64,000 bases of DNA from a bacterium (GTDB lineage Bacteria; B130-G9). Shown here piece by piece: positions 34,144-43,966 of this stretch; within the stretch, counting starts at the first letter, position 1; every line of letters starts with the position of its first letter. The stretch lies in the NCBI GenBank assembly GCA_035527515.1, contig DATLAJ010000053.1, positions 8,056 through 72,055 on the forward strand. The letters run 5' to 3'. The translations under genes and the position numbers were made by a program. The notes under the pieces were generated by a model. That model saw only the letters and a list, made by a program, of their open reading frames with translations. It made no database searches and was not told the DNA's origin.

Positions 34144-34872
34144 GTGTTTCGGAAGCTTTTCGTGATAAATCTATCGCTATTTGCGGCTGCTGTTGGTGGG
34201 GCGGTTTGGCTCGGCGAGATATGGCAGGGTCCGCTCGGGGAGGAGATCAAGGCCGACCCCGTTCCGCCCAAGAGGATCGAGCGTGAGCAGTATTCATTCG
34301 ATAAGATGGCTGCCGGCTTGGGCTATGGCCAAATGGTTGACAACGACCTCTTCAGACCTGACCGGAAGCGATATATCCCGCCAGAACCCTCGCCGACCCC
34401 AGGGAAAGATGACGCCCAGGAGGACAAAAAGCCCAATTTCGAGGTTTTGGGGATCATGCTTCTCAACGACAGGGTCAAGTACGCGATAGTGGCGGAGATA
34501 CCCGCCAAGAAAGCCCAGGCCCCAAAGCCCACGAGACATTATCGTAGGCGTAGCAGTCGCAGGAGCAAGCCTACGCCAACGCCCACGCCGAGCGAGCTGC
34601 TCCAGGCGAGCTCCTACAGGGTGGGTGAGGAGGTCAAGAACGGTTGGTATATATCAGAGATCAGACCCACTCTCGTCGTGTTCTCGAACGGCAAGGAGAG
34701 CTTTGAGGTAGAGGTTACAAAGTCAAGCATTCCTCAGGCGGCCGAAGAAGAAGAGAGCAAGAAGACCGGGCGGCAGCCCATAAAAAGGAGAACGCCGGCG
34801 TCGCCTCCCAGCAAGGATGAGGCCACTCAGCGTTTTCTCGATGCGTTAAAAAAGGCGGGGAAGAGAAAGTGA
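34144..34872 (+). CDS. gspC: GspC/PilP-like T2SS component
   Basis: This 242-residue inner-membrane protein probably connects the platform to the GspD secretin. The N-terminal membrane helix (about 5-23) is followed by an HR-like domain with DNDLFRPDRKRYIPPEPSP, NFEVLGIMLLNDRVKYAIVA and, after a Pro/Ser/Arg-rich linker, VGEEVKNGWYISEIRPTLVV. That is the GspC homology-region layout; no PDZ domain follows, only a charged tail. The GTG start at 34144 is 13 bases after gspM. The position before gspD supports GspC over other choices. Confidence 0.75.
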   Translation: MFRKLFVINLSLFAAAVGGAVWLGEIWQGPLGEEIKADPVPPKRIEREQYSFDKMAAGLGYGQMVDNDLFRPDRKRYIPPEPSPTPGKDDAQEDKKPNFEVLGIMLLNDRVKYAIVAEIPAKKAQAPKPTRHYRRRSSRRSKPTPTPTPSELLQASSYRVGEEVKNGWYISEIRPTLVVFSNGKESFEVEVTKSSIPQAAEEEESKKTGRQPIKRRTPASPPSKDEATQRFLDALKKAGKRK

Positions 34873-35033
34873 GGGATGGCCGAGGCTATTCTATGGATGG
34901 CGTGCCCTGGCCGGTGTCGGCTGGTGAGGGGATGGAGCGATTGTTTGTGGAGCGGATGTGCTCGTCTGTCTGTTCTAGTGTAAACGAGGCCCCTGCAATT
35001 GTTAAGCACACACATTGACCCTAGGGGGTGAGT

Positions 35034-37505
35034 ATGTTGAATAGGCAAATCATGTTGCCCCGGCGCCTGCGCAGGTTTGGACTGTGTCTTGTGCTCCTTG
35101 TGGCAGCGCTTTTTACAACAAGTTGCGTTCACGTTTTCAAGCAAGAGAAGTTCACAGGGGGCCCTGCTATTGCCGGGCCGGAACAGGACGTTGTTCAACA
35201 GCGAGAGCAGGAGCCCGTTGAGGAGAAGGCCGAGAGCGGGCCGGCGGAGCGGGGGAATATCCTGCCCCAGGTGGCGGCCTCAACGTCAACGGTGGCAACG
35301 AAAGCAGTCGGCAAGGCCGAGGTTGAGGAGGAAAGCGATGAGCCAGAGGAAGAAGGCGTGTCAGGCGATACGGTCTTGTTCACGGCTCAGAGCAAACCCC
35401 CGAGGGGCAAGCTGCCCGAGAGCCTCGAGGAGCGAGAGGCCTGGCCTTATCTTACTCTGGAGAGCGCTCCTATCGAACAGGTGCTCGAGATGTTCATCAA
35501 GATTATGCCCGAGCGCGGCACCTTCAACTACATCGTTGACCCCAGCGTCAAGAGCAAGAAGATAACGACGCGGTTTTGGCGCCCTGTCAGGCCGGACAAC
35601 CTGTGGTTCATTCTTCAGTCCATACTGACTATGAATGGGCTTGCGATGGTCGATTCAGGCCGGGACTTCTACAAGATCGTTCCCCTGCCTAGCGCCAGGC
35701 AGCTGCCGATAGAGACCTACGTGGGTCGCTCAGGCGACCAGCTAGAGCTCGAGGATACTCTCGTAACACAAATCGTTCCCACGGAGCACATACCGCCGTC
35801 AGCTTTGCTGAAGCTGATCAAGCCGTTTCTCTCGAGCGTGGCATACGAGGTTACGAACGACGACACGATGCTTCTCATCATCACTGACCTTGAGTCTAAC
35901 ATCAAGCGTGTGATGACGTTCATCAAGCTGCTGGACGTGCCGACGGCCACCGAGAGGCTGAGAATCTATCAGGTTCAGTTTGCGGACGCGGGGGAGGTTG
36001 CGTCGATTTTGGACAAGCTTTTCTCTGCCAAAAAGACCTCAACATCTTCTTCCTCGACGTCTCGGCGGTCGAGTCGCAGCTCGAGGTCCAGTAAGACGTC
36101 CACGGAGGCTTCCGGCACCTTGGGCGGCCTGGGGGAAAAGCCAGTCATCATCACCGACAAGCGTTCCAACTCGTTGGTTGTGTTGGGCCGAAAGGCTGCC
36201 CTGGAGGCCATAGAGCAGATCATCGAGATGTTGGACGTCGATGTTTATGGGGCCGAGAAAACATACGTTTACTACCTCGAGAACGCCGAGGCAAAGTCCT
36301 TGGCGTCGCTCCTCAGTAGCCTCTATTCCAAGAGCAAGACGAAGTCCACAGGTTCGCGGGCGAGTTCCAGCACACGCAAATCCCCCTTTCAGAGTAAAGT
36401 CCGTGAGAGCGGAAGCGCCGGGACCAAGCCCGGTTTCGGCACCGGGTCGGTAATCGGTGATGTCAACATAGTTGCCGACGAGTTCACCAACTCGCTTATT
36501 ATCGTAACCGACCCGGCCAATTATCCTGAGATTAAGCGGACGATCGAGGCGCTGGACATTCGGCCCAAGCAGGTGCTAATCGAGGTGCTTATCGCAGAGC
36601 TGACGCTGGACAAGACGACGCAGTTTGGGCTCGAGTGGTCGCTCAAAGGGCAGGGTAGCGCAACGGTTGGTGGTGAGAACTTCAACGTGGTTTCGGATAT
36701 TGCCCAGGCGTTGGGTGTGCCGTCTGGCAGCGGGTTTGTTTTGAACGTTGTCGATGCCCAGAGGCTTAAAGGTCTCCTTAATGCCTACGCGAGTCAGTCC
36801 AAACTCCACGTCCTCTCCACGCCGCGTATTATCGCCTCGAATAACCAGGAGGCGAAGATATACGTCGGGAAGGACGTTCCCATCGTCACGAGCGAGACCT
36901 CGAGCAGCTCAACGTCGGTGAGCTCATTCGACACGAGACGAACGATTCAATACAAGGACACGGGCATCATCTTGGACGTCAAGCCGCATGTGAACGAGAA
37001 GAAGACGATCAAGCTGGAGATCAACCAGACTGTTTCGGATGCGCAGACCAACAAGATCGGTGGCTCAGATTCACCGATCGTGAACCGTCGGGAGGTGAAG
37101 ACGACAGTTTTCATGGATGACAGGAGCACGCTTCTCATCGGCGGCCTGATCAAGAAGAACGTCAACACGGCCAAAGAAGGCATTCCGCTTCTCATGGATA
37201 TTCCCTGGATTGGGAAGCTTTTCTCCTCTACCTCGGTGATAGAGACGAATACCGAGCTGCTGATATTGATCACGCCCACCATTATAGAAACAACGGCTGA
37301 GGCCAAGGCCGCCATTTGCGATTATGAGACCAGCATGAAAGAGCTCTTCGATGAGATCCGCAAACGGAAGGGCGCTATCTGGGAGCGAGAGCCGCCTGCG
37401 GACGAGCAGACAGGTGAGCCGAAAAGTGGCGCCAATACCGAATCGAAGGCCGGTGGCTCCAAGGGCTCGACCGGCAAGGAAGCGCCGGAGAAGTCAGAGG
37501 ATTGA
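35034..37505 (+). CDS. gspD: Type II secretion outer-membrane secretin GspD
   Basis: GspD forms the outer-membrane channel of the T2SS. The product has about 823 residues from the ATG at 35034, five bases after AGGGGG; a GTG at 35028 lies inside that site. The signal peptide ends FTTSC (Cys31), a weak lipobox. N0-N3 domains span about 140-505, with Ser-rich inserts at about 337-370 (N2) and about 433-455 (N3). The secretin core (about 505-760) has VLIEVLIAELTLDKTTQFG, VLSTPRIIASNNQEA and LLIGGLIKKNVNTAKEGIP. The tail is Gly/Ser/Lys-rich. A 155-bp gap separates it from gspC. Confidence 0.95.
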   Translation: MLNRQIMLPRRLRRFGLCLVLLVAALFTTSCVHVFKQEKFTGGPAIAGPEQDVVQQREQEPVEEKAESGPAERGNILPQVAASTSTVATKAVGKAEVEEESDEPEEEGVSGDTVLFTAQSKPPRGKLPESLEEREAWPYLTLESAPIEQVLEMFIKIMPERGTFNYIVDPSVKSKKITTRFWRPVRPDNLWFILQSILTMNGLAMVDSGRDFYKIVPLPSARQLPIETYVGRSGDQLELEDTLVTQIVPTEHIPPSALLKLIKPFLSSVAYEVTNDDTMLLIITDLESNIKRVMTFIKLLDVPTATERLRIYQVQFADAGEVASILDKLFSAKKTSTSSSSTSRRSSRSSRSSKTSTEASGTLGGLGEKPVIITDKRSNSLVVLGRKAALEAIEQIIEMLDVDVYGAEKTYVYYLENAEAKSLASLLSSLYSKSKTKSTGSRASSSTRKSPFQSKVRESGSAGTKPGFGTGSVIGDVNIVADEFTNSLIIVTDPANYPEIKRTIEALDIRPKQVLIEVLIAELTLDKTTQFGLEWSLKGQGSATVGGENFNVVSDIAQALGVPSGSGFVLNVVDAQRLKGLLNAYASQSKLHVLSTPRIIASNNQEAKIYVGKDVPIVTSETSSSSTSVSSFDTRRTIQYKDTGIILDVKPHVNEKKTIKLEINQTVSDAQTNKIGGSDSPIVNRREVKTTVFMDDRSTLLIGGLIKKNVNTAKEGIPLLMDIPWIGKLFSSTSVIETNTELLILITPTIIETTAEAKAAICDYETSMKELFDEIRKRKGAIWEREPPADEQTGEPKSGANTESKAGGSKGSTGKEAPEKSED

Positions 37506-37528
37506 TTGACACAGATCAGGAGGCATAA

Positions 37529-38125
37529 ATGCGTAAGAGTCTATTGATTATCGGTCTGTTGTTCCTTGCCGGAACGGTTGTTCTGACAGGCTGCTCGAGG
37601 CGCGGTGGCACTGGCGACGATGATTCGCAGTCAACCATCTGGGGGCTACAGATAACGAGGATCGAGTCGTTGACTGGCCTGCCCTACGTAGAGTCCAGCG
37701 TGAACGCGAACGATCTCGGCACTGATGACAACGCTGTCGTCTATGTGCTCAACAAGTATTCTGATTACTATCTCGATTCGGAGGGCAACATCGACCCCTC
37801 ATATAACGTCCTTGTCACCAAGTATCTCGTCGAGATAGCACTGCCCAACTATGCCCCGTTCACTTTCGAGAGGAACATATACTCTCAAATAGCTGCCTCA
37901 ACCGCGGACACGGAGACGTCGCTTACGGTCGCGGCTGTGCCGGCAGAGCTCAAATCTCAGATAGCGACGATTGTTGATGCGGAGGGTGGGGCGATCGAGG
38001 GCACTCTAACCATCCGCCTCGAGGGCAAGTTTGGCAACGGCGAGGATGCCTACACGACCGGCAAGACGCGACTTAGGATCACCTCGCAAGGCACCGCACC
38101 TCTGGGCGTCTCTATCGTGAGGTAA
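37529..38125 (+). CDS. Lipoprotein at the end of the T2SS operon
   Basis: The 198-residue protein has a clear lipoprotein signal: hydrophobic residues 5-19 and lipobox LTGC with Cys22. The mature part has no recognised domain; it is rich in acidic residues and strand-like stretches (YLVEIALPNYAPFTFERN). It follows gspD by 23 bases, so it is probably co-transcribed. Small lipoproteins beside secretin genes are often pilotins, which take the secretin to the outer membrane. That role is inferred from position only; no similarity to GspS or PilW is evident. Confidence 0.7.
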   Translation: MRKSLLIIGLLFLAGTVVLTGCSRRGGTGDDDSQSTIWGLQITRIESLTGLPYVESSVNANDLGTDDNAVVYVLNKYSDYYLDSEGNIDPSYNVLVTKYLVEIALPNYAPFTFERNIYSQIAASTADTETSLTVAAVPAELKSQIATIVDAEGGAIEGTLTIRLEGKFGNGEDAYTTGKTRLRITSQGTAPLGVSIVR

Positions 38126-38724
38126 TCCCTTGGATTGCGCTGTTCCACGCGGTAGTTGATCCAGAGCGCCTCCGCCCGAGGCGCTTTCGAGGAGTGGCAT
38201 TTCTTGGTGGGTGCGTCGATTCTCCGGAAAGAGGAATACAGCTGGTCCGTAAGAGGGCAACGGTATCCCGACAGCGCGACCTTGCCTTTGACCTGGATCA
38301 ACACTTCAGCGAGCCGCTTGTGCTCGGCATCTGTCATTTCGTAACTGTAAGCCTTTAGCCTCTCTTTCTGGTCTCTCAGGACGCGGAAGAAATTCACGAC
38401 CTCTCCATGTATGTCGTTGTATGTTTCAATAGGCGAAGGTTCCCGGTTAAGAAGAACTGCGGCCGATCCCCCAAAAGGTTCGCAATAGTGGTGACACTTG
38501 GGCAGTAGAGGCAAAAGCCATTCGAGATGATTGTATTTGCCGCCATACCAGCCAAAGGCGATCATCCGACGGGCTCGTCTATTCCTATTCGTGCCCGTGA
38601 CTGGTGCGGTTTCGGTCTCAGGAAGAAGCTTCAATGCTGTCTTCCGGGCATCCTCTGCACCGCGAAGAGGACCGTGGAGACTGCCGTTCAAATGTATAGC
38701 GGAAGGTTTTCGCACCATTCTCAC
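38050..38724 (-). pseudogene. D12-class adenine-N6 DNA methyltransferase missing its catalytic centre
   Basis: The frame is open from 38724 (224 residues), but homology starts at the ATG at 38565 (MIAFGWYGGKYNHLEWLLP). The SAM-binding start of Dam/D12 enzymes follows (YCEPFGGSAAVLLNREP, ETYNDIHGEVVNFFRVLRD). The sequence then jumps from KERLK straight to AYSYEMTDAEHKRLAEVL, KGKVALSGYRCPLTDQLY and ALWINY, the family's C-terminal end. The region between, which should hold the catalytic DPPY motif, is absent. The frame is intact across the join. The tail runs into the 3' end of the lipoprotein gene on the other strand. It is presumably inactive. Confidence 0.7.
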
Positions 38725-38860
38725 AACTCATATGCTTCTGAGCGACATCCGGTCATGGATGCGCCGAGCTCGTCAAGAGTCCATGTTAGTGTGGCGCCCA
38801 TCCAAGTCAAGAGCCTTTCGCGATTAGGAACCAATGAGCCACAACCTCGTGCTTGAACCG

Positions 38861-38922
38861 GAAGAAGGCGCCGGAGCAGGGGGTCCGCCGGATGCCGTTC
38901 CCGCGGCGATTGCTCGCATCAC
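38861..38922. repeat. 62-bp direct repeat, left copy
   Basis: This copy matches 40010-40071 at 61 of 62 positions, in the same orientation. The two copies enclose the DUF3800 gene, so the pair looks like the scar of an insertion, a duplication or a cassette boundary. Confidence 0.85.
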
Positions 38923-38987
38923 GTGGTGCTTTGGATATTAATCCCGCGGCAAATAATGGACGCCGTGTCCATAACGAGATTCCGGGC

Positions 38988-39086
38988 TTGCTTTTCCTAA
39001 ACAGGTAGGTCATATTATCTGCAATCCGGAATTCCGGAGGTGGATGGTATTAATGCCATCGGGGCCCGCAAGGGCCCTTTTTATTT
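38988..39086 (+). ncRNA. Candidate short RNA with promoter-like boxes and terminator
   Basis: A TTGCTT box (38988-38993) is followed 17 bases later by CATATT, or 19 bases later by TATTAT (39013-39018). The next bases hold a perfect palindrome TCCGGAATTCCGGA (39025-39038), a GATGG/CCATC hairpin (about 39043-39060) and an intrinsic terminator. A transcript starting near 39025 would be about 60 bases long. No + strand gene lies upstream or downstream to claim these signals. The promoter boxes are weak matches, so this is a hypothesis. Confidence 0.35.
39062..39086 (+). terminator. Intrinsic terminator without an upstream gene
   Basis: GGGCCC, loop GCAA, GGGCCC, then TTTTTATTT. The 6-bp all-GC stem with a GNRA-type tetraloop and U-tract is a classic rho-independent terminator for + strand transcription. 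The nearest + strand gene upstream ends at 38125. Confidence 0.8.
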
Positions 39087-39101
39087 CTGGCGCACGGCTC
39101 T

Positions 39102-39908
39102 TTAAGGCAACAGCTTCTTCCCGAATATCCTCCCGTCGTAATGGCTTTGATAGTATTTCTGCTGTAAGATGGCGATGACTCTGTTCGCAAACGGCGCTAT
39201 CTCTTTTCGGAGCAGCCCGTAGTCCTTGAGTATCTCGTTACGACTGGGATGAGCGATGAGGTCCGCTAATTGAAGTCCTGCGATATTGTTCGCCTTGGGC
39301 TTAACCTTGAGTTGCTTGCTGGTCAGCCCTGCCTGGAAGCGTTCAGGCGAAACATAGTCACTCCCCCCTTCCCAAAGCCTCGCGAATGATCGCTTCAGAC
39401 GCATATCCTCCTTACCTCCCCTCGCCTCTGCCATGGCATCACCTTGGCTATTAGAATTCTCTAAGAAGAAGACGAATCTCTCCAACATCACGTTCAAGCA
39501 GTAGTGATACGGCTCATATCTCCAGGTTGTATATGTCTCTTTATGTCTTTTTTTATTGATGCAAATTGATATAACCGTGTATTGCCAGGACTTGAGGAGC
39601 TCCAGAAGATCGTCATCGAATCGCTGTCTCAATTGTGCATCTCTGAGTTTCCCAAATGGGTGCTTTGCGTTCATCAGGTCTTTCCGATGGAGTATCAATG
39701 GTTCGTCAGGGTGAGGGTCGAAGTATCTGGTCTTGAGTGCTTCCATTTGTGGATACAGCGTGGTTTTGACGTAGCTCAGGTCAATGATCACGCCGGTCAG
39801 ACTCAAGAACTGGTGGTTGGGATTGTCGGAGCTCTCTAGATCAGGATTTCCAACTTCGTCTATATACATCCGATAAACAGGGTTCCGATTATCCCTTTCT
39901 TGAATCAT
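39102..39908 (-). CDS. DUF3800 protein
   Basis: This 268-residue protein is of the DUF3800 family, thought to have an RNase H-like fold and often found near mobile elements or defence genes. Motifs are MYIDEVGNPD (about 14-23), LILHRKDLMN (about 71-80) and AGLQLADLIAHPSRNE (about 213-228), which supply the conserved acidic residues. The ATG at 39908 has GGAGG too close; Met14 is an alternative start, but it would put the first acidic motif at the very N-terminus. It is the only intact gene between the 62-bp direct repeats. The function is not established. Confidence 0.8.
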   Translation of the reverse strand: MIQERDNRNPVYRMYIDEVGNPDLESSDNPNHQFLSLTGVIIDLSYVKTTLYPQMEALKTRYFDPHPDEPLILHRKDLMNAKHPFGKLRDAQLRQRFDDDLLELLKSWQYTVISICINKKRHKETYTTWRYEPYHYCLNVMLERFVFFLENSNSQGDAMAEARGGKEDMRLKRSFARLWEGGSDYVSPERFQAGLTSKQLKVKPKANNIAGLQLADLIAHPSRNEILKDYGLLRKEIAPFANRVIAILQQKYYQSHYDGRIFGKKLLP

Positions 39909-41944
<2,036 letters not shown>

Positions 41945-41987
41945 CGTTGGCCTGGCGGGCAGGCAACCCACCCCTTGCTAGTGCCAT

Positions 41988-43181
41988 TTGGGCGATGGCA
42001 TTCTGCGGTCGAACGCGGGACATAAAAATTGCAGCGGTATTGTGGTTAGGGTCTTATACATAAGCGGGACGAGCAGGCCCGGCGGCGCTTGGGAAAGTCT
42101 CAGGGATATTGTTTTCGGCCTCGAGCGAGGCCGTTTTGAGCCTGTCGTCGCCTGTTCGGGGGAGCCAGCGTGGCACGGCTCTCGGGATGGAGTCGATGTC
42201 GTGTCAATCAAGATGCCGATGTTTAGGAAGGGAAAGAGCATATTGCACATTCCGCTGGCAATTGGGCGCCTCAGGCGAGCGGTTCGTTCGTATCAGGTCT
42301 CGCTTTTGCACGCCAACAGCGTCTGGGACGTCCCATACGCGCTTTGGGCTGCAAAGCCGGTCGTGGCGCCGGTCGTGGCTCACGTGAGGACGGAGATCGA
42401 CCGGGACAAGGCGAGGAAGTATGGGCTGCATAAGAGTGATGCCGCCATCTGCACGTCTGGCAGAGCGGTGGACGTGCTTTCGGGCTTTGAGAGTCTGACG
42501 GGGAGAGTTTTTTACGTTCCTAACGGAGTTGACCTTCAGCGGTTTGCTCGCACAACGCCCCGGGGCGAGTCGCGCCGGCGGTTTGGGTTGGATGACAGTG
42601 CGGTTGTGTTCGGGGCGGTTGGCCGCATCGATCGGCTGAAGGGGCTTGATCTCTTGGTCGAGGCTTTCTCTCGCATTGCCGGGGTCCTCGAGCGCGCAAG
42701 GCTGCTCATCGTTGGGGATGCGAGGGGCAAGGGCAGCTCGTTCGAGGACGAGCTCAGGCGGATGGTTGAGCAGTTAGGGCTTTCGAAGCGGGTGATATTC
42801 GCTGGCCATCAAGACGATCCTGTTCCATCTTTTGCAGCGCTGGATGTGCTTGTCATGCCAAGCAGGACGGAGGGCTTTGGACGTTCGGCAGTGGAGGCGA
42901 TGGCGATGGCAAAGCCGGTCATCGCGTCTGACGTTGGGGCGCTTCCGGAGATCGTTGACGATGGGCATAGTGGTTACGTTGTCCCCGATGGCGACGTTGA
43001 TGGGCTTGCCAGCAGAATGAGCGAGCTCGCCGTAGATTGCCAGAAGAGGGAGGCGTTTGGCCGAGCTGGCAGGGCGATGGCAGAGGCGAGGTTCGACCTG
43101 AAGACTATGCTCAGAAGGCTACAGAGCATTTATGATGTCCTGCTCGGAGGCAGCGACAGGGGCCGAGATAGTGCGAGCTAG
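41988..43181 (+). CDS. Glycosyltransferase family 4 protein
   Basis: The 397-residue GT-B enzyme opens with VLYISGTSRPGGAWESLRDI, continues with LLHANSVWDVPYALW and FYVPNGVDLQRF, and has the donor site FGAVGRIDRLKGLDLLVEAF and MPSRTEGFGRSAVEAMAMAK with its E-x7-E pair near residue 305. The ATG at 41988 is used; a GTG at 42042 would start right at the Rossmann fold and is also plausible. It overlaps the polysaccharide deacetylase and sits between yajC and secD. Substrate unknown; probably surface polysaccharide. Confidence 0.88.
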   Translation: MGDGILRSNAGHKNCSGIVVRVLYISGTSRPGGAWESLRDIVFGLERGRFEPVVACSGEPAWHGSRDGVDVVSIKMPMFRKGKSILHIPLAIGRLRRAVRSYQVSLLHANSVWDVPYALWAAKPVVAPVVAHVRTEIDRDKARKYGLHKSDAAICTSGRAVDVLSGFESLTGRVFYVPNGVDLQRFARTTPRGESRRRFGLDDSAVVFGAVGRIDRLKGLDLLVEAFSRIAGVLERARLLIVGDARGKGSSFEDELRRMVEQLGLSKRVIFAGHQDDPVPSFAALDVLVMPSRTEGFGRSAVEAMAMAKPVIASDVGALPEIVDDGHSGYVVPDGDVDGLASRMSELAVDCQKREAFGRAGRAMAEARFDLKTMLRRLQSIYDVLLGGSDRGRDSAS

Positions 43182-43926
43182 AGTTCCCATATTCATGTTC
43201 CACCACGTTGCGCCCGAGGGCTCATCTGTGCCTCGTTCGCCGTTGGTTGTGAGGAGTTCAAAGCTCAGGGAGACCGCCGAATGGTTCCTTGGTCACGGAT
43301 ACGAATCGATTACTGTTCAACGGCTTGCGGAGCTTCTGAGGGCCGGGGACGCTGCCTCATTGAGGCGCAAGTTTGCTCTCACGTTTGACGATGGTGCGAA
43401 GAGCAGCTTTGAGCAGGCTTATCCTGTGCTTTCAGAGATTGGCTGCACAGCGACGTTTTACGTTTTGACGAGCTGTATTGGTGGGCGGAGCAATTGGCGG
43501 AATAAGAGTCGGTCTTTTGAGATAATGAATGCTGAAGAGCTGTCGGAGCTCTTTGGGCACGGTTTCGAGATCGGCTCTCACGGATGTGATCACGTGGACC
43601 TCACGGCGCTTGCTTCTGATGAGATCGAGGCTCAAATGGCGGAATCGAAGGCCACGCTGTCATCGATGATAGGCGTCGAGGTCTCAACCTTCGCATATCC
43701 TTACGGGCTTTTTGACACTAGAGCCGTGAAGGCCGCCCGAGATGCGGGCTACATCGCTGCCTGCTCGACGTTGCGGGGTGCGGCTCAGGATTCTGAGCAC
43801 ATTTTTGCTTTTAAGCGTATTATGGTAACAGAGGGTACAGGTTCGCTCCGGCTACGCTACTTCATGAGCGGGCTTTTGGATTTCGAGCACCGCAAGGAGT
43901 TCGATGCGGCAGTTTTGAGCCGGTGA
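43132..43926 (+). CDS. Polysaccharide deacetylase (CE4/NodB-type)
   Basis: This metal-dependent enzyme removes N- or O-acetyl groups from polysaccharide. The 264 residues contain FMFHHVAPEG, the Asp-Asp metal motif FALTFDDGAKSS near residue 85, FEIGSHGCDHVDLTAL with the two metal-binding His near residue 145, and FAYPYGLFD. The signals are those of the NodB homology domain. No signal peptide is seen, so it may act in the cytosol or on lipid-linked intermediates. The start at 43132 overlaps the glycosyltransferase by 50 bases; a GTG at 43171 with an 11-base overlap is equally reasonable. The pairing with GT4 suggests one glycan pathway. Confidence 0.88.
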   Translation: MMSCSEAATGAEIVRARVPIFMFHHVAPEGSSVPRSPLVVRSSKLRETAEWFLGHGYESITVQRLAELLRAGDAASLRRKFALTFDDGAKSSFEQAYPVLSEIGCTATFYVLTSCIGGRSNWRNKSRSFEIMNAEELSELFGHGFEIGSHGCDHVDLTALASDEIEAQMAESKATLSSMIGVEVSTFAYPYGLFDTRAVKAARDAGYIAACSTLRGAAQDSEHIFAFKRIMVTEGTGSLRLRYFMSGLLDFEHRKEFDAAVLSR

Positions 43927-43966
43927 CGCCGAGTGCCCCTGAGTGGTTTTTTGAAGCTGAGGAAGA

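Larger units (their letters stand above)
38725..39101. other. Gene-free region with repeat, palindrome and terminator
   Basis: This 377-bp stretch lies between the methyltransferase relic and the DUF3800 gene. It holds the first 62-bp direct repeat (38861-38922), a 14-bp perfect palindrome (39025-39038) and an intrinsic terminator on the + strand (39062-39086). No protein-like frame is evident. Confidence 0.6.
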
